Shown: positions 28,219 through 39,610 of the stretch, piece by piece | Numbering within the stretch: position 1 is the stretch's first letter | Layout: each line of letters opens with the position of its first letter | NCBI RefSeq assembly: GCF_018881605.1 | Contig: NZ_JACVPZ010000001.1 | Coordinates: 1,240,001 to 1,304,000, forward strand | Length of the DNA stretch: 64,000 nucleotides | Direction: 5' to 3' | Source of the DNA: Polynucleobacter sp. UB-Tiil-W10 | GTDB taxonomy: Bacteria; Pseudomonadota; Gammaproteobacteria; Burkholderiales; Burkholderiaceae | Notes under the pieces: generated by a model | Databases searched by the model: none | What the model was told of the DNA's origin: nothing | What the model saw: only the letters and a program-made list of their open reading frames with translations | Position numbers and translations under genes: made by a program

Positions 28219-29232
28219 ATGAGCGTTACTCTTGCTATTGATGCCATGGGCGGAGATCATGGAGTCGTTGTGACGGTCCCAGCTGCCTGCGATTTTTTAG
28301 AAAAACACGCAGATGTGAAGATTGCTCTTGTGGGTGATCCCGATTTAATCAAGCATGTCTTGAGTAAATCTCCCAAAGCTCCTATGGAGCGAATTCAAAT
28401 TATTCCCGCTAGTGAAGTTGTCTTGATGGACGATCCCATTGAGGTTGCTTTGCGTCGCAAAAAAGACTCTTCCATGCGTGTTGCGATTGAGCAAGTAAAA
28501 GAGGGCGCTGCGGATGCGGTGATCTCTTCTGGTAATACTGGCGCACTCATGGCGATCTCCCGCTACATTCTGAAGACGCTTGAGGGTGTTGATCGTCCGG
28601 CGATTGCAACCGCTATCCCCAATGAATTAGGCCGTGGCACGACCATGCTGGATCTAGGTGCCAATGCCGACTGCGAGCCAATGCATCTGGTGCAGTTTGC
28701 CCAAATGGCAAACGTGATGGTGCAAGTGGTAGATGGTAAAGAAAATCCTTCAATTGGCCTTCTCAATATCGGCGAAGAGGTTATTAAAGGTAATGAAGTT
28801 GTTAAACAAACTAGCGAGTTGCTGCGCCAAACCTCTTTAAACTTTTACGGCAATGTAGAAGGCAACGATATCTTTAAGGGTACGACCGATATTGTGGTCT
28901 GTGATGGCTTTGTGGGTAATGTGGTTTTAAAAGCCAGCGAAGGTTTGGCAAAGATGATGAGTGGCTTGATTCGTGAGGAATTTAATCGCTCGTGGCTTAC
29001 TAAGTTGATGGCGATCTGTGCGATGGTGCCATTGCTAAGAGTACGTAAGCGGGTTGATCATCGACGTTATAACGGGGCGGTATTGTTGGGTTTACGTGGT
29101 TGTGTGATTAAGAGCCATGGTTCTGCTGATCGCTTTGCTTTTGGCTTTGCCTTGGATCGCGCCTATGAAGCAGCTAAGAACCGCATGGTGGAGCGTATTG
29201 CTGCAGCCTTTGTGGTGGAGACAAAAGAATGA
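28219..29232 (+). CDS. plsX: Phosphate acyltransferase PlsX
   Basis: 337-residue enzyme making acyl-phosphate from acyl-ACP for phospholipid synthesis by the PlsX/PlsY route. It begins with the characteristic [11 protein letters not shown] and contains [10 protein letters not shown] and [13 protein letters not shown] 28219 is preferred to TTG 28186, which lies at the end of the terminator hairpin. Its stop overlaps the fabH start (ATGA). Confidence 0.95.
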   Translation: MSVTLAIDAMGGDHGVVVTVPAACDFLEKHADVKIALVGDPDLIKHVLSKSPKAPMERIQIIPASEVVLMDDPIEVALRRKKDSSMRVAIEQVKEGAADAVISSGNTGALMAISRYILKTLEGVDRPAIATAIPNELGRGTTMLDLGANADCEPMHLVQFAQMANVMVQVVDGKENPSIGLLNIGEEVIKGNEVVKQTSELLRQTSLNFYGNVEGNDIFKGTTDIVVCDGFVGNVVLKASEGLAKMMSGLIREEFNRSWLTKLMAICAMVPLLRVRKRVDHRRYNGAVLLGLRGCVIKSHGSADRFAFGFALDRAYEAAKNRMVERIAAAFVVETKE

Positions 29233-30215
29233 GTATCTTTGCAAGAGTAGCTGGAACCGGAAGTTACCTTCCTGAGTTGCGCTTAACCAATCAAGATTTA
29301 GTAGAGCGTCTCGCCAAAACTGGCTTAGAGACCAGTGATGAATGGATTAAAACGCGTAGTGGTATTTCGGCGCGTCACTTTGCGGCTGAGAATGAACTTA
29401 CCAGCGATTTGGCAGTAAAGGCATCACAAGCGGCGTTAGCTACTGCAGGCATTACTTCCGAAGACTTGGATCTCATTATTTTGGCTACTTCTACGCCAGA
29501 CCATTTGGGTGGATTTCCAAGTACTGCGTGCGTGGTGCAAGATAAGTTAGGTGCACATACTTCTTGTGCAGCTTTTGATGTACAGGCAGTCTGCGCTGGA
29601 TTTACTTATGCACTTGCTATTGCAGATGCTTTTATTCGTTCTGGTTCATACAAAAAAGTATTGGTCATTGGCGCAGAAACCTTCTCGCGTATTCTCAATT
29701 TCCAAGACCGCGGAACTTGCGTCTTGTTTGGCGATGGAGCTGGAGCTGTCGTGCTCGAAGCTTCTCAAGAGGCAGGCATTTTATCTACCGCATTACATGC
29801 TGACGGTAGCCAGCGCGATATATTGTGCGTTCCTGGGCGCGCAGGTAATGGCGAGGTACATGGTTCTCCATTTATGACAATGGATGGTCCGGCTGTATTT
29901 AAGTTGGCTGTGAAGGTATTAGAGCAAGTAGCTCACGAAGCACTGGATAAAGCCAATCTCAAGCCCGAGCAAATTGATTGGTTGGTACCGCACCAAGCAA
30001 ATATTCGCATCATGGAAGGTACGGCCAAGAAGATGGGCATGTCTATGGACAAGGTTATTGTGACCGTGCATGAGCATGGCAATACTTCTGCTGCATCTAT
30101 TCCATTGGCATTAGATGCGGGCGTGCGCTCTGGACAGATCAAGCGCGGTCAACATCTTTTGTTAGAGGGTGTTGGTGGTGGCTTTGCTTGGGGTGCAGTT
30201 GCAATTAAATACTAA
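29229..30215 (+). CDS. fabH: 3-oxoacyl-ACP synthase III
   Basis: 328-residue condensing enzyme that starts fatty acid synthesis from acetyl-CoA and malonyl-ACP. The catalytic triad is visible as C122 ([11 protein letters not shown]), H255 ([10 protein letters not shown]) and N285 ([11 protein letters not shown]). It overlaps plsX by four bases, so translation is likely coupled. Confidence 0.97.
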   Translation: MSIFARVAGTGSYLPELRLTNQDLVERLAKTGLETSDEWIKTRSGISARHFAAENELTSDLAVKASQAALATAGITSEDLDLIILATSTPDHLGGFPSTACVVQDKLGAHTSCAAFDVQAVCAGFTYALAIADAFIRSGSYKKVLVIGAETFSRILNFQDRGTCVLFGDGAGAVVLEASQEAGILSTALHADGSQRDILCVPGRAGNGEVHGSPFMTMDGPAVFKLAVKVLEQVAHEALDKANLKPEQIDWLVPHQANIRIMEGTAKKMGMSMDKVIVTVHEHGNTSAASIPLALDAGVRSGQIKRGQHLLLEGVGGGFAWGAVAIKY

Positions 30216-30277
30216 TAAAAATTCAATATTTTTTATTTATTCATTTCTTTAATTTCTTTCAATAGCGAACTCATTAA

Positions 30278-31213
30278 ATGACATTTGCATTCGTATTCCC
30301 AGGTCAAGGTTCTCAATCAGTTGGTATGCTCAATTCTATTGCGAAGCGCCCAGAGGTGCGTACAACACTGCAAGAAGCCTCTGAAGCGTTGGGTGAGGAT
30401 GTTGCAAAGTTAATTGCCGAGGGTCCTGCTGAGGCGTTGTCATTAACCACAAATACACAACCTGTGATGTTGACCGCTGGTGTTGCCTTTTATCGTGCTT
30501 GGTTAGCTGCAGGTGGCCCCGCTCCCAAGGTGATGGCTGGTCATAGTCTTGGTGAGTACTCCGCCTTGGTTGCATCTGGCGTAATTTCTTTTAAAGATGC
30601 TGTTCCATTGGTGCGTTTCCGTGCCCAAGCAATGCAAGGTGCGGTGCCTGTTGGCACGGGCGGCATGGCTGCTATTTTGGGATTAGATGATGCAACCGTG
30701 ACTAAGGTTTGTGCTGAAGCGAGCGCTGCATCTGGCGGCGTAGTGGAGGCAGTCAATTTCAATGCCCCTGGTCAGGTAGTCATTGCTGGTGCAAGTGATG
30801 CCGTAACTAAAGCATGTGAGCTACTGAAAGCTGCTGGCGCTAAGCGCGCATTACCCTTACCAGTCTCTGCGCCATTTCACTCTTCTTTATTGCAGCCTGC
30901 TTCCGAGAAGCTCAAAGACTATTTGGCAAATATTGAATTTAAAGCTCCAAGCATTTCCGTTATTAACAATGTGGATGTCGAGATCTTGAATGACCCAGTA
31001 GCAATTAAAGATGCATTGGTGCGTCAAGCTGCTAAGCCTGTGCGTTGGCAGGAAACCATTCAGGCTATGGCTGGACAGGGTATTACTCAAGTGGTGGAGT
31101 GTGGGCCTGGCAAAGTATTGGCAGGTCTCACTAAGCGCATTAATGATCAACTCACTGGCGTGCCAGTATTTGATGAAACTAGCTTGAATGAGGTTCTAGC
31201 AAGCCTCAAATAA
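30278..31213 (+). CDS. fabD: Malonyl-CoA:ACP transacylase
   Basis: 311 residues. Transfers malonyl from CoA to ACP. The nucleophile is S90 in AGHSLGEYSALV, with the N-terminal FPGQGSQ motif and a His in SAPFHSSLL. Third of the fab genes; a 62-base gap separates it from fabH. Confidence 0.97.
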   Translation: MTFAFVFPGQGSQSVGMLNSIAKRPEVRTTLQEASEALGEDVAKLIAEGPAEALSLTTNTQPVMLTAGVAFYRAWLAAGGPAPKVMAGHSLGEYSALVASGVISFKDAVPLVRFRAQAMQGAVPVGTGGMAAILGLDDATVTKVCAEASAASGGVVEAVNFNAPGQVVIAGASDAVTKACELLKAAGAKRALPLPVSAPFHSSLLQPASEKLKDYLANIEFKAPSISVINNVDVEILNDPVAIKDALVRQAAKPVRWQETIQAMAGQGITQVVECGPGKVLAGLTKRINDQLTGVPVFDETSLNEVLASLK

Positions 31214-31267
31214 AATCAAGACCATACAAATTAAATACAGAAATACAGAAAACAGCGGAAGATAAAT

Positions 31268-32011
31268 ATGAATCTCGACTTAAGCGGACAAATTGCTTTG
31301 GTAACTGGCGCTTCGCGTGGTATCGGTCAAGCGATTGCGGATGAGTTAGTGAAGTGTGGTGCCAAGGTGATTGGCACTGCGACATCTGAGAGCGGCGCAA
31401 AAGCCATTGATGAGCGATTGAAAGCTTCGGGCGGCGCAGGCAAGGTATTGAATGTCACTGCACCGAATGCTTGCGAAGAAATTATCGATTTGATCGTGAA
31501 AGAATATGGCGGCATCAATATTTTGGTGAATAACGCGGGCATTACTCGCGATAACTTGGCTATGCGCATGAAGTCTGATGAATGGACCGATGTGATTGAC
31601 ACCAATTTAAGTTCAGTCTTCCGTTTGTCACAAGCAGTAATGCGCCCAATGATGAAAGCCCGTGGCGGCCGGATTATTAACATCACTTCTATTGTTGGCC
31701 ATATGGGTAATGCTGGACAAGCCAACTATGCTGCCGCAAAGGCGGGGGTTTCAGGTATGACTCGTGCGCTAGCTCGTGAAATCGGTAGCCGCAATATCAC
31801 CGTGAATTGCGTAGCCCCGGGATTTATTGACACTGATATGACTCGTGCCTTGAGCGAAGAGCAGCAAAATGCCCTAAAAGTGAACATTCCTTTGGCGCGT
31901 TTAGGCAGTCCTGAAGATGTGGCCCAGGCAGTGGCATTTTTGGCTTCTCCAGCGGCGGGATACATTACGGGTAATACCTTACATGTCAATGGCGGACTAT
32001 ATTTAGCCTAA
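31268..32011 (+). CDS. fabG: 3-oxoacyl-ACP reductase
   Basis: 247-residue SDR reducing 3-oxoacyl-ACP with NADPH. The cofactor motif TGASRGIG is at 13-20, NNAG at 88-91, and the catalytic residues are S141, Y154 and K158. The C terminus TLHVNGGLYL is typical of FabG. Confidence 0.97.
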   Translation: MNLDLSGQIALVTGASRGIGQAIADELVKCGAKVIGTATSESGAKAIDERLKASGGAGKVLNVTAPNACEEIIDLIVKEYGGINILVNNAGITRDNLAMRMKSDEWTDVIDTNLSSVFRLSQAVMRPMMKARGGRIINITSIVGHMGNAGQANYAAAKAGVSGMTRALAREIGSRNITVNCVAPGFIDTDMTRALSEEQQNALKVNIPLARLGSPEDVAQAVAFLASPAAGYITGNTLHVNGGLYLA

Positions 32012-32113
32012 CGGCAAAGCTAGGATTTGGTCATTTTTTGGCGGTTTTGCTAGATTGCTCCGCCAAGCTGATAAAATCCCTTCATCGTTTTTTTACAACC
32101 CTTGGGGGACTTA

Positions 32114-32353
32114 ATGGATAACATCGAACAACGCGTTAAGAAAATCGTCGCTGAGCAATTGGGCGTCGCAGAAGCAGACATCAAGAATGAATCTTCTTTT
32201 GTGAATGACTTGGGCGCTGACTCTCTTGACACTGTTGAGCTGGTTATGGCTTTGGAAGATGAATTTGGCATCGAAATTCCTGATGAAGAAGCTGAAAAGA
32301 TCACTACAGTTCAGCTCGCGATTGACTTCGCTAAATCTAAAGCTCAGGGTTAA
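32114..32353 (+). CDS. acpP: Acyl carrier protein
   Basis: 79-residue acidic four-helix carrier of growing fatty acids. The phosphopantetheine attachment site is S37 in [10 protein letters not shown], modified by AcpS encoded at 41137. ATG 32114 follows GGGGGAC; the TTG at 32102 is not needed. A stem TTGGCGG (32038-32044) with CCGCCAA (32060-32066) lies in the gap after fabG, overlapping a possible weak promoter (TTGCTA, 17 bases, GATAAA) that could raise acpP expression. Confidence 0.97.
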   Translation: MDNIEQRVKKIVAEQLGVAEADIKNESSFVNDLGADSLDTVELVMALEDEFGIEIPDEEAEKITTVQLAIDFAKSKAQG

Positions 32354-32374
32354 TTCCCTAGCCTAGGTAATACT

Positions 32375-33622
32375 GTGTCAGCATCAAATGGCCGACGCCG
32401 GGTAGTAGTCACCGGTCTTGGCCTCATCTCACCTGTTGGTAATTCAGTTGATGTAGCTTGGTCTAATTTGCTTGCAGGCAAATCAGGCATAGCTACTATC
32501 ACTAAGTTCGACCACGCTCCGCTTAGCGTTCATTTCGCTGGAGAGGTGAAAGATTTCAATGTCGAAGAATATGTTTCTGCAAAAGAGGCGCGCCATATGG
32601 ATACTTTTATCCATTACGGCATTGCTGCTGGTACACAAGCTATTCGCGATAGCGGCTTAGAAATCACTGAACAAAATGCCGAGCGCGTTGGTGTCATGGT
32701 GGGCTCCGGTATTGGCGGTCTACCAATGATTGAGGAAACAGGCGCTGAATTATTAGCTCGTGGTCCTCGTCGCATTTCACCATTCTTTGTTCCTGGCTCG
32801 ATCATTAATATGATCTCTGGCCACCTCAGTATTTTGTTTGGTCTTAAAGGTCCAAACGTTGCCGCGGTAACTGCTTGTACAACTGGTTTGCATAGCATCG
32901 GCTTAGCAGCACGTTTAATTCAGTACGGCGATGCTGATGTCATGGTTGCCGGTGGTGCTGAGTCAACAATTTCTGCCTTAGGTGTTGGTGGCTTTGCATC
33001 TGCAAGAGCGCTCTCGACGCGAAATGATGATCCTGCTACTGCTTCACGCCCTTGGGATAAAGATCGTGATGGTTTTGTTCTGGGCGAAGGTGCTGGTGTG
33101 GTGGTGATCGAAGAGTATGAGCACGCTAAAGCTCGTGGCGCAAAAATTTATTGCGAGTTACTCGGCTTTGGCATGAGTGGTGACGCTTATCACATGACTG
33201 CGCCAAATATGGATGGTCCACGTCGTTGTATGGTCAATGCCATGCGCGATGCCAAACTCAATCCAGATCAAATTCAGTATTTAAATGCTCACGGAACTTC
33301 TACACCTTTGGGTGACAAGAACGAAACTGAAGCCATTAAAGCTGCTTTAGGTGATCATGCTAAAAAGGCTTTAATTAACTCCACCAAGTCTATGACTGGC
33401 CACCTATTGGGCGGTGCCGGTGGCTTGGAGTCTGTTTTCACGATTTTGGCGCTTCACAACCAAAAATCGCCACCTACTATCAATATCTTCAATCAAGATC
33501 CTGAGTGTGACTTGGACTACTGCGCCAACACTGCAAGGGACGTGAAGATTGACCATGCAGTCAAAAACAATTTTGGCTTTGGGGGTACTAACGGTACCTT
33601 GATTTTTGGCAAACTGACCTAA
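32375..33622 (+). CDS. fabF: 3-oxoacyl-ACP synthase II
   Basis: 415-residue elongating condensing enzyme. The Cys-His-His triad is C168 (TACTTG), H306 (NAHGTSTP) and H343 ([10 protein letters not shown]). GTG start at 32375, behind an AGGT site; there is no suitable ATG. In Ralstonia and Burkholderia the next genes are rpoE, rseA and rseB; here the protease gene mucD follows directly after 50 bases. Confidence 0.97.
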   Translation: MSASNGRRRVVVTGLGLISPVGNSVDVAWSNLLAGKSGIATITKFDHAPLSVHFAGEVKDFNVEEYVSAKEARHMDTFIHYGIAAGTQAIRDSGLEITEQNAERVGVMVGSGIGGLPMIEETGAELLARGPRRISPFFVPGSIINMISGHLSILFGLKGPNVAAVTACTTGLHSIGLAARLIQYGDADVMVAGGAESTISALGVGGFASARALSTRNDDPATASRPWDKDRDGFVLGEGAGVVVIEEYEHAKARGAKIYCELLGFGMSGDAYHMTAPNMDGPRRCMVNAMRDAKLNPDQIQYLNAHGTSTPLGDKNETEAIKAALGDHAKKALINSTKSMTGHLLGGAGGLESVFTILALHNQKSPPTINIFNQDPECDLDYCANTARDVKIDHAVKNNFGFGGTNGTLIFGKLT

Positions 33623-33672
33623 TATTCTTAATATCTTCATTGTTGGTTTTCACCAAGTAGGTCTATAGCATT

Positions 33673-35121
33673 ATGAAAAAGTATTTAATTGCACTCTTGG
33701 CTATTTTTAGTCTGGGTCAACTTGCGTTCGCTCCTCCTACATTAGCGCAAACTCCTAGAGTCACTATTCCTGACTTTGCGGATTTAGTTGAACGTGCTAG
33801 CCCAGCAGTTGTCAACATTCGCACAACTGAAAAAGTAGCGGTACAGCAGGCTCAAGGCGGCATTCCTGGAATGCCTGAAGATCAAGCTGAATTCTTCCGT
33901 CGTTTCTTTGGGGTGCCTATTCCCGGTATTCCAAATAGTCCTAAGCAAGCGCAACCAAACTCAGGAAAACCGCAAGAGGCAGATCGTGGTGTGGGCTCCG
34001 GTTTCATTATCGAATCCAACGGCTTGATTTTGACAAATGCTCATGTGGTTGAAGGGGCTACTACTATTTATGTAACCCTGACTGATAAGCGAGAGTTCAA
34101 AGCAAAATTGCTTGGTATGGATAAGCGTACTGATGTAGCAGTTGTAAAAATTGAAGCACGTGATTTACCAAAGCTTCCTTTAGGTGATTCATCTAGGGTG
34201 CGCGTAGGTGAATGGGTTCTGGCAATTGGCTCCCCGTTTGGTCTTGAGAACACTGTCACCGCAGGTATTGTCTCAGCGAAGAGTCGTGATACTGGCGACT
34301 ACCTCCCATTTATTCAGACTGACGTTGCAGTTAACCCAGGAAACTCAGGCGGCCCACTCCTCAATACTGCTGGACAAGTCATTGGGATTAACTCGCAAAT
34401 ATTTAGTCGCTCTGGAGGCTATATGGGCATCTCCTTTGCGATTCCGATTGATGAGGCAATGCGTGTTGCAGATCAATTACGTACCAATGGAAAAATGACC
34501 CGCGGTCGCATTGGTGTCGCTTTGGGTGAGATGACTAAAGAAGTGGCTGAGAGCTTAGGTTTGGGTAAGCCTCGTGGTGCTTATATTCGAAACGTTGAGC
34601 CAGGAGGTCCTGCATCAGCTGGCGGCATTGAAGCGGGGGATGTGATCCTGAGTTTTAATGGCCGTGATATTGCTAAATCCACTGACTTACCAAGGGTAGT
34701 TGGCGAGACTAAGCCGGGCACTTCAGTGCCAGTACAAGTTTGGCGCAAAGGTGGGGTACGCGATTTTACGGTAACAGTAACGGATGCTGAATCTACTCAG
34801 GCAGCCACTAAGAAGTCAGATGCACCTGCGGCAAATGGGAATAGTGCCAATGCTCTCGGAGTTGCTGTTAGCGAGCTCTCGGATGCCAAAAAGAAGGATT
34901 TGAATATCAAAGGCGGGGTTGAGGTTACCGGTTTGGGGGATGGGCCCTTAGCTAAGGCTGGTATTCGGCCAGGCGATGTCATTATTCGGGTTGCAGATGC
35001 CGATATTACCGGCGTTAAGCAGTTTGAGGCCCTGGTGAAGGGTTTGGATACCAATAAGGCTGTACCAGTCTTTATTCGCCGTGCTGATAGCACGCTGGTG
35101 GTCCCTGTAAGACCCAAATAA
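33673..35121 (+). CDS. mucD: Periplasmic serine protease, DegP/MucD family
   Basis: 482-residue HtrA-type protease and chaperone of the periplasm. Signal peptide 1-26 (ending TLAQ), then a trypsin-like domain with H124 (TNAHVV), D154 (KRTDVAV) and S225 (GNSGGP), and two PDZ domains (about 275-365 and 385-475). Degrades misfolded envelope proteins. Elsewhere its gene is regulated by the adjacent sigma-E operon, which is missing here. Confidence 0.95.
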   Translation: MKKYLIALLAIFSLGQLAFAPPTLAQTPRVTIPDFADLVERASPAVVNIRTTEKVAVQQAQGGIPGMPEDQAEFFRRFFGVPIPGIPNSPKQAQPNSGKPQEADRGVGSGFIIESNGLILTNAHVVEGATTIYVTLTDKREFKAKLLGMDKRTDVAVVKIEARDLPKLPLGDSSRVRVGEWVLAIGSPFGLENTVTAGIVSAKSRDTGDYLPFIQTDVAVNPGNSGGPLLNTAGQVIGINSQIFSRSGGYMGISFAIPIDEAMRVADQLRTNGKMTRGRIGVALGEMTKEVAESLGLGKPRGAYIRNVEPGGPASAGGIEAGDVILSFNGRDIAKSTDLPRVVGETKPGTSVPVQVWRKGGVRDFTVTVTDAESTQAATKKSDAPAANGNSANALGVAVSELSDAKKKDLNIKGGVEVTGLGDGPLAKAGIRPGDVIIRVADADITGVKQFEALVKGLDTNKAVPVFIRRADSTLVVPVRPK

Positions 35122-35257
35122 CCCCATTTTTGGCATTAAAACGAGGTCTGGCGCCTTTTGGGCGCCACCCATTACAATCACTTCAAGACGACTTTTTGCA
35201 GCGCATCATTGTGGTGCGTTCTGACAAGGCGTTTTTTGAATGACCAATTAAGACGCT

Positions 35258-37063
35258 ATGGATTTAATCCGCAATTTTTCTATCATCGCCCATATCGATC
35301 ACGGTAAATCGACGCTTGCTGATCGCATCATTCAACTCTGCGGCGGTCTTTCCGATCGCGAAATGGAAGCCCAAGTCCTTGACTCAATGGATATTGAGCG
35401 TGAGCGCGGCATCACCATTAAAGCGCAAACCGCAGCTTTAAATTACAAAGCTAAAGACGGCAAGATTTACAACATCAATCTCATTGATACCCCGGGTCAC
35501 GTCGACTTCTCTTACGAGGTAAGTCGTTCATTGTCCGCTTGTGAAGGCGCATTGTTGGTGGTGGATGCCAGTCAAGGTGTTGAAGCACAAACGGTTGCGA
35601 ACTGTTACATGGCTCTGGAGTTGGGCGTTGAGGTTGTGCCTGTGCTCAATAAGATTGACTTACCCCAAGCTGATCCTGAGCGCGCTAAAAAAGAAATTGA
35701 AGACGTCATTGGTATTGATGCATCCGAGGCTGTCACATGCTCAGCTAAAACAGGTTTGGGTGTGGCGGATGTAATCGAGGAAATGATTGCAAGAGTGCCT
35801 CCGCCAAAGGGGAATGCAACAGATCCATTGCAGGCCTTGATTATTGACTCTTGGTTTGACAATTACGTAGGCGTTGTCATGTTGGTGCGTGTTGTAAATG
35901 GCACCTTAAAACCAAAAGAAAAAATTACCTTAATGGCAAATGGCTCAAGCCATTTAGTCGAGCATGTAGGCGTGTTTAGTCCGAAGTCGGTGGACCGTCC
36001 AGAGTTATCCGCAGGTCAAGTGGGCTTTGTGATTGCTGGTATTAAAGAGTTAAAAGCAGCCAAGGTGGGAGACACCGTTACACACACTCCTGGTCAGCAA
36101 GGTAGAATCCCTGCTTCTGAACCGCTTCCTGGTTTCAAAGAGGTCAAGCCTCAGGTCTTTGCTGGCTTATACCCAGTAGAAGCAAGTGAATATGATCAGT
36201 TGCGCGAGTCTCTTGAAAAGCTCAAGTTAAATGATGCTTCACTCTTGTATGAGCCAGAGGTATCGCAGGCTTTAGGTTTTGGATTCCGTTGTGGATTCTT
36301 GGGCTTACTCCACATGGAGATCGTACAAGAGCGTTTAGAGCGCCAGTACGGCATGAATCTCATCACGACCGCTCCAACGGTGGTGTATCAAGTAGAACAA
36401 TCCGACGGCACACTCATGATGGTGGATAACCCGTCGAAGATGCCTGAGGCCAGCAAGATCAATACCATTCTTGAGCCGATTGTGACGGTTAATTTATACA
36501 TGCCGCAAGAGTACGTGGGGGCGATGATTACCTTATGCGTTGGTAAGCGCGGTATTCAGATGGATATGAATTACCTGGGTCGTCAGGTCAAGCTCACCTA
36601 TGAATTGCCGATGGCAGAGATTGTTTTGGACTTTTTCGACAAAATGAAATCCATCTCACGTGGCTATGCCTCGATGGATTATGAGTTCAAGGAATATCGT
36701 CCGGCAGATGTGGTCAAGGTTGATATCCTCATCAATAGCGAACGGGTTGATGCTCTCTCCGTGATTGTTCACCGTAGTAATAGTCAACATCGCGGGCGTG
36801 AAGTAGTCGCTAAGATGCGCGGGATTATTCCACGTCAAATGTTTGATGTGGCTATTCAGGCCGCAATCGGAAGTAACATCGTTGCGCGTGAAAACGTCAA
36901 AGCTTTGCGTAAAAATGTATTGGCTAAATGCTATGGTGGTGACATCTCTCGTAAGCGCAAACTATTAGAGAAGCAAAAAGAAGGCAAGAAGCGTATGAAG
37001 CAAGTAGGTAACGTAGAGATACCACAAGAGGCCTTCTTGGCTATTCTGCAGGTGGAGGATTAA
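35258..37063 (+). CDS. lepA: Translation elongation factor 4 (LepA)
   Basis: 601-residue GTPase that acts on stalled or initiating ribosomes. G1 is [10 protein letters not shown]2/G3 include RGITIKAQT and DTPGHVDF, and NKIDLPQ and the LepA-specific C-terminal domain ([29 protein letters not shown] region, here beginning KCYGGD) are present. It shares one base with lepB. The 136-base leader holds two hairpins (35149-35167 and 35202-35218). Confidence 0.97.
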   Translation: MDLIRNFSIIAHIDHGKSTLADRIIQLCGGLSDREMEAQVLDSMDIERERGITIKAQTAALNYKAKDGKIYNINLIDTPGHVDFSYEVSRSLSACEGALLVVDASQGVEAQTVANCYMALELGVEVVPVLNKIDLPQADPERAKKEIEDVIGIDASEAVTCSAKTGLGVADVIEEMIARVPPPKGNATDPLQALIIDSWFDNYVGVVMLVRVVNGTLKPKEKITLMANGSSHLVEHVGVFSPKSVDRPELSAGQVGFVIAGIKELKAAKVGDTVTHTPGQQGRIPASEPLPGFKEVKPQVFAGLYPVEASEYDQLRESLEKLKLNDASLLYEPEVSQALGFGFRCGFLGLLHMEIVQERLERQYGMNLITTAPTVVYQVEQSDGTLMMVDNPSKMPEASKINTILEPIVTVNLYMPQEYVGAMITLCVGKRGIQMDMNYLGRQVKLTYELPMAEIVLDFFDKMKSISRGYASMDYEFKEYRPADVVKVDILINSERVDALSVIVHRSNSQHRGREVVAKMRGIIPRQMFDVAIQAAIGSNIVARENVKALRKNVLAKCYGGDISRKRKLLEKQKEGKKRMKQVGNVEIPQEAFLAILQVED

Positions 37064-37869
37064 TGAACTTTGCTTTAGTCCTCTTTATCTTGGTGATTGT
37101 TTCTGGAATCGCTTGGGTTGCTGACAAATTACACTTTGCTCCGCAAAGACGTTTGGCTGGCAACGACCGTATGCCTTTATGGCTTGAGTACACGGCAGGT
37201 TTCTTTCCAGTCATTTGCGCTGTATTTGTGTTGCGCTCCTTTATTGCTGAGCCTTTCAAGATCCCATCTGGCTCCATGATTCCGACTTTGCAAATTGGTG
37301 ATTTTATTTTGGTAAATAAATTTACCTACGGAATTCGTTTGCCAGTGATTAATCAAAAAGTAGTCGACTTAGGTTCGCCTAAGCGAGGTGATGTTGTGGT
37401 ATTTCGTTATCCACGTGATGAGTCAGTTGATTACATTAAACGTATAGTGGGATTGCCAGGCGATGAAATCACTTATGAAAATAAACGCCTGACGATCAAT
37501 GGTCAGCCATTGCAGTACAGTGGCGGCGAGTCTTATCTTGACCCTGAGAATATGCGCTACGCTAAGCGCTTCACAGAAACCTTTCCAGCAGACCTGGGCG
37601 GTAATCGTCATGAGATCCTGAATGATCCCGATCGTCCATCTGCTGTATTTCCAACCGAGCGCTTCCCAGGTTCCGAGTTTTGTCAGTATCAACAGGCTGG
37701 TGTGACTTGCAAGGTGCCAGCGGGTCATTATTTTGCAATGGGCGACAACCGAGACAACAGTCTAGATTCTCGCTATTGGGGTTTTGTGCCAGATAAAAAT
37801 ATTGTGGGCAGGGCCTTCTTCGTTTGGTTAAACCTAGGTAATCTTGGCCGTATAGGCGGATTCGAGTAA
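37063..37869 (+). CDS. lepB: Signal peptidase I
   Basis: 268-residue inner-membrane protease that removes Sec signal peptides. Two N-terminal membrane helices (about 2-20 and 44-60) precede the catalytic domain with Ser71 ([10 protein letters not shown]) and Lys126 (YIKRIVG), plus the [14 protein letters not shown] motif. The start overlaps the lepA stop (TAATG), implying coupling; lepA-lepB-rnc-era is the usual operon. Confidence 0.96.
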   Translation: MNFALVLFILVIVSGIAWVADKLHFAPQRRLAGNDRMPLWLEYTAGFFPVICAVFVLRSFIAEPFKIPSGSMIPTLQIGDFILVNKFTYGIRLPVINQKVVDLGSPKRGDVVVFRYPRDESVDYIKRIVGLPGDEITYENKRLTINGQPLQYSGGESYLDPENMRYAKRFTETFPADLGGNRHEILNDPDRPSAVFPTERFPGSEFCQYQQAGVTCKVPAGHYFAMGDNRDNSLDSRYWGFVPDKNIVGRAFFVWLNLGNLGRIGGFE

Positions 37870-37874
37870 ACATC

Positions 37875-38666
37875 ATGAATGCGCGCGCCGTTATCGAAAC
37901 TGGACCGCTGCAAGAGCGCCTCGGCTACACCTTTAAGAAGCCTGAGCTATTGAATCAAGCCTTGACTCATCGTAGCCATAGTAAAAAAAATAATGAGCGA
38001 CTTGAGTTTTTGGGCGACTCTATTCTGAATTGCGTCGTTGCTGAAATGCTTTATGAGCGTTATTCAGACTTAGATGAGGGTGATCTCTCTCGTGTGCGTG
38101 CCAACTTAGTCAAGCAACAAGCTTTATACGAAATTGCCCAAACTTTATCTTTGTCAGATTACTTACGTTTAGGCGAAGGTGAGTTGAAGAGCGGCGGCTT
38201 CCGTCGCCCCTCAATCCTTGCTGATACCTTAGAGGCAGTAACTGGCGCCATCTTTATGGACGGTGGTTTTGAGGCCGCTAAGGCAAGCTTACGTAAGCTG
38301 TATTCCATTATCTTGGCCCATGTGGATCCCAAAACTTTGGGTAAAGACGATAAAACGTTATTGCAAGAATGCTTACAAGGCTATCAATTGCCATTACCAA
38401 CCTATAACGTTACCGGCACTACAGGGGCTGCGCATAACCAGCAGTTTGAGGTTGAGTGCCTGATCCCAAGTCATAAGGTAGCGGTTAAAGGTGAGGGCGC
38501 ATCACGTCGCGCTGCTGAGCAAGCGGCGGCAAAGCTAGCTTTAATTGCCATGCTCAAGGCATTGCCGCAGGAATCTCGTAAACCCAAGAAGACTCGGTCG
38601 GCTAAAAAGAAGGCAGCCAAAAAGGAAGTGACCGAAGAGCAGTTCAATCTTAAGCTGAAGGGCTAA
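37875..38666 (+). CDS. rnc: Ribonuclease III
   Basis: 263-residue double-strand-specific endoribonuclease. The catalytic signature [13 protein letters not shown] is near residues 39-51, and a dsRNA-binding domain occupies about 155-225. A Lys-rich tail ([13 protein letters not shown]) extends the protein beyond the E. coli length of 226 and probably adds RNA affinity (inference). Confidence 0.96.
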   Translation: MNARAVIETGPLQERLGYTFKKPELLNQALTHRSHSKKNNERLEFLGDSILNCVVAEMLYERYSDLDEGDLSRVRANLVKQQALYEIAQTLSLSDYLRLGEGELKSGGFRRPSILADTLEAVTGAIFMDGGFEAAKASLRKLYSIILAHVDPKTLGKDDKTLLQECLQGYQLPLPTYNVTGTTGAAHNQQFEVECLIPSHKVAVKGEGASRRAAEQAAAKLALIAMLKALPQESRKPKKTRSAKKKAAKKEVTEEQFNLKLKG

Positions 38667-38668
38667 TC

Positions 38669-39604
38669 GTGTTTAGATGCGGCACCATCGCCATTGTTGG
38701 GCGTCCTAATATGGGTAAATCAACACTTCTCAATGCTTTGGTCGGGCAGAAGATCAGTATTACCTCTCGTAAGGCGCAAACTACACGGCATCGCATTCTG
38801 GGTATTCAGAATCGTGAAGAAGCGCAATTCATTTTTATTGATACCCCTGGCTTTCAGACGCGTTTACTAAATACGCTGAATAAAGCGCTTAATCGAACTG
38901 TAACTACGGCTCTGCAAGATGTGAATGTCGCTTGCTTTGTAGTCGAGGCTGGTTACTTTGGGGAAGACGACAAGAAGGTATTGAAGTTGCTGCCAGATGA
39001 CTTGCCTGTTGTTTTGGTTCTGAACAAATTGGATCTATTTAATAGTCGTTTTCAGACCCCATCTGAACGTGATCAGGCTTTGCTCAGCTTCATTAAAGAG
39101 ATGGCTCGCCCTTGGTGTGAATTAGGTGGCCACGAGGATCAGAAATGCGAGTTCGCTGAAATCGTACCGATGAGTGCAAAGAGTCCTAGTGATATCGAAA
39201 GATTGCTCGATGTGCTTGAAGGTTATCTGCCTGAAGCGGAAGCTGTCTATGATGGCGATACCATCACCGATCGCAGTGAGCGTTTTTTAGCTGCCGAGAT
39301 CCTGCGTGAAAAGGTATTCCGCTTTACTGGTGAAGAGTTGCCATATACCAGCACAGTTGTAATTGATCAGTTCAAAATGGATGGCAAGATGCGTCGCATT
39401 GCGGCAACCATTTTGGTGGATCGCGATAGTCATAAGGCGATGATCATTGGGCAAAAGGGTGAGCGCCTCAAGAAGATTTCGACTGATGCCCGCATTGATA
39501 TGGAAAAGCTCTTTGACGGCAAAGTCTTTTTGGAGACTTGGGTTAAGGTCAAGCGAGGCTGGGCAGATGATCGCGCTGAATTGCGGGCGCAAGGTCTGGA
39601 ATAA
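38669..39604 (+). CDS. era: GTPase Era
   Basis: 311-residue 16S rRNA maturation GTPase. G1 [10 protein letters not shown]3 DTPGFQ, G4 NKLD and a C-terminal KH domain (with [13 protein letters not shown]) are intact. It starts with GTG two bases after rnc. The G-domain has a short insertion relative to E. coli Era (301 residues). Confidence 0.96.
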   Translation: MFRCGTIAIVGRPNMGKSTLLNALVGQKISITSRKAQTTRHRILGIQNREEAQFIFIDTPGFQTRLLNTLNKALNRTVTTALQDVNVACFVVEAGYFGEDDKKVLKLLPDDLPVVLVLNKLDLFNSRFQTPSERDQALLSFIKEMARPWCELGGHEDQKCEFAEIVPMSAKSPSDIERLLDVLEGYLPEAEAVYDGDTITDRSERFLAAEILREKVFRFTGEELPYTSTVVIDQFKMDGKMRRIAATILVDRDSHKAMIIGQKGERLKKISTDARIDMEKLFDGKVFLETWVKVKRGWADDRAELRAQGLE

Positions 39605-39610
39605 ATTTCT

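Noticed and set aside
31327..31725. 132-codon frame antisense to fabG
   Set aside because: Mirror frame of a highly conserved gene; no family features and no ribosome site.
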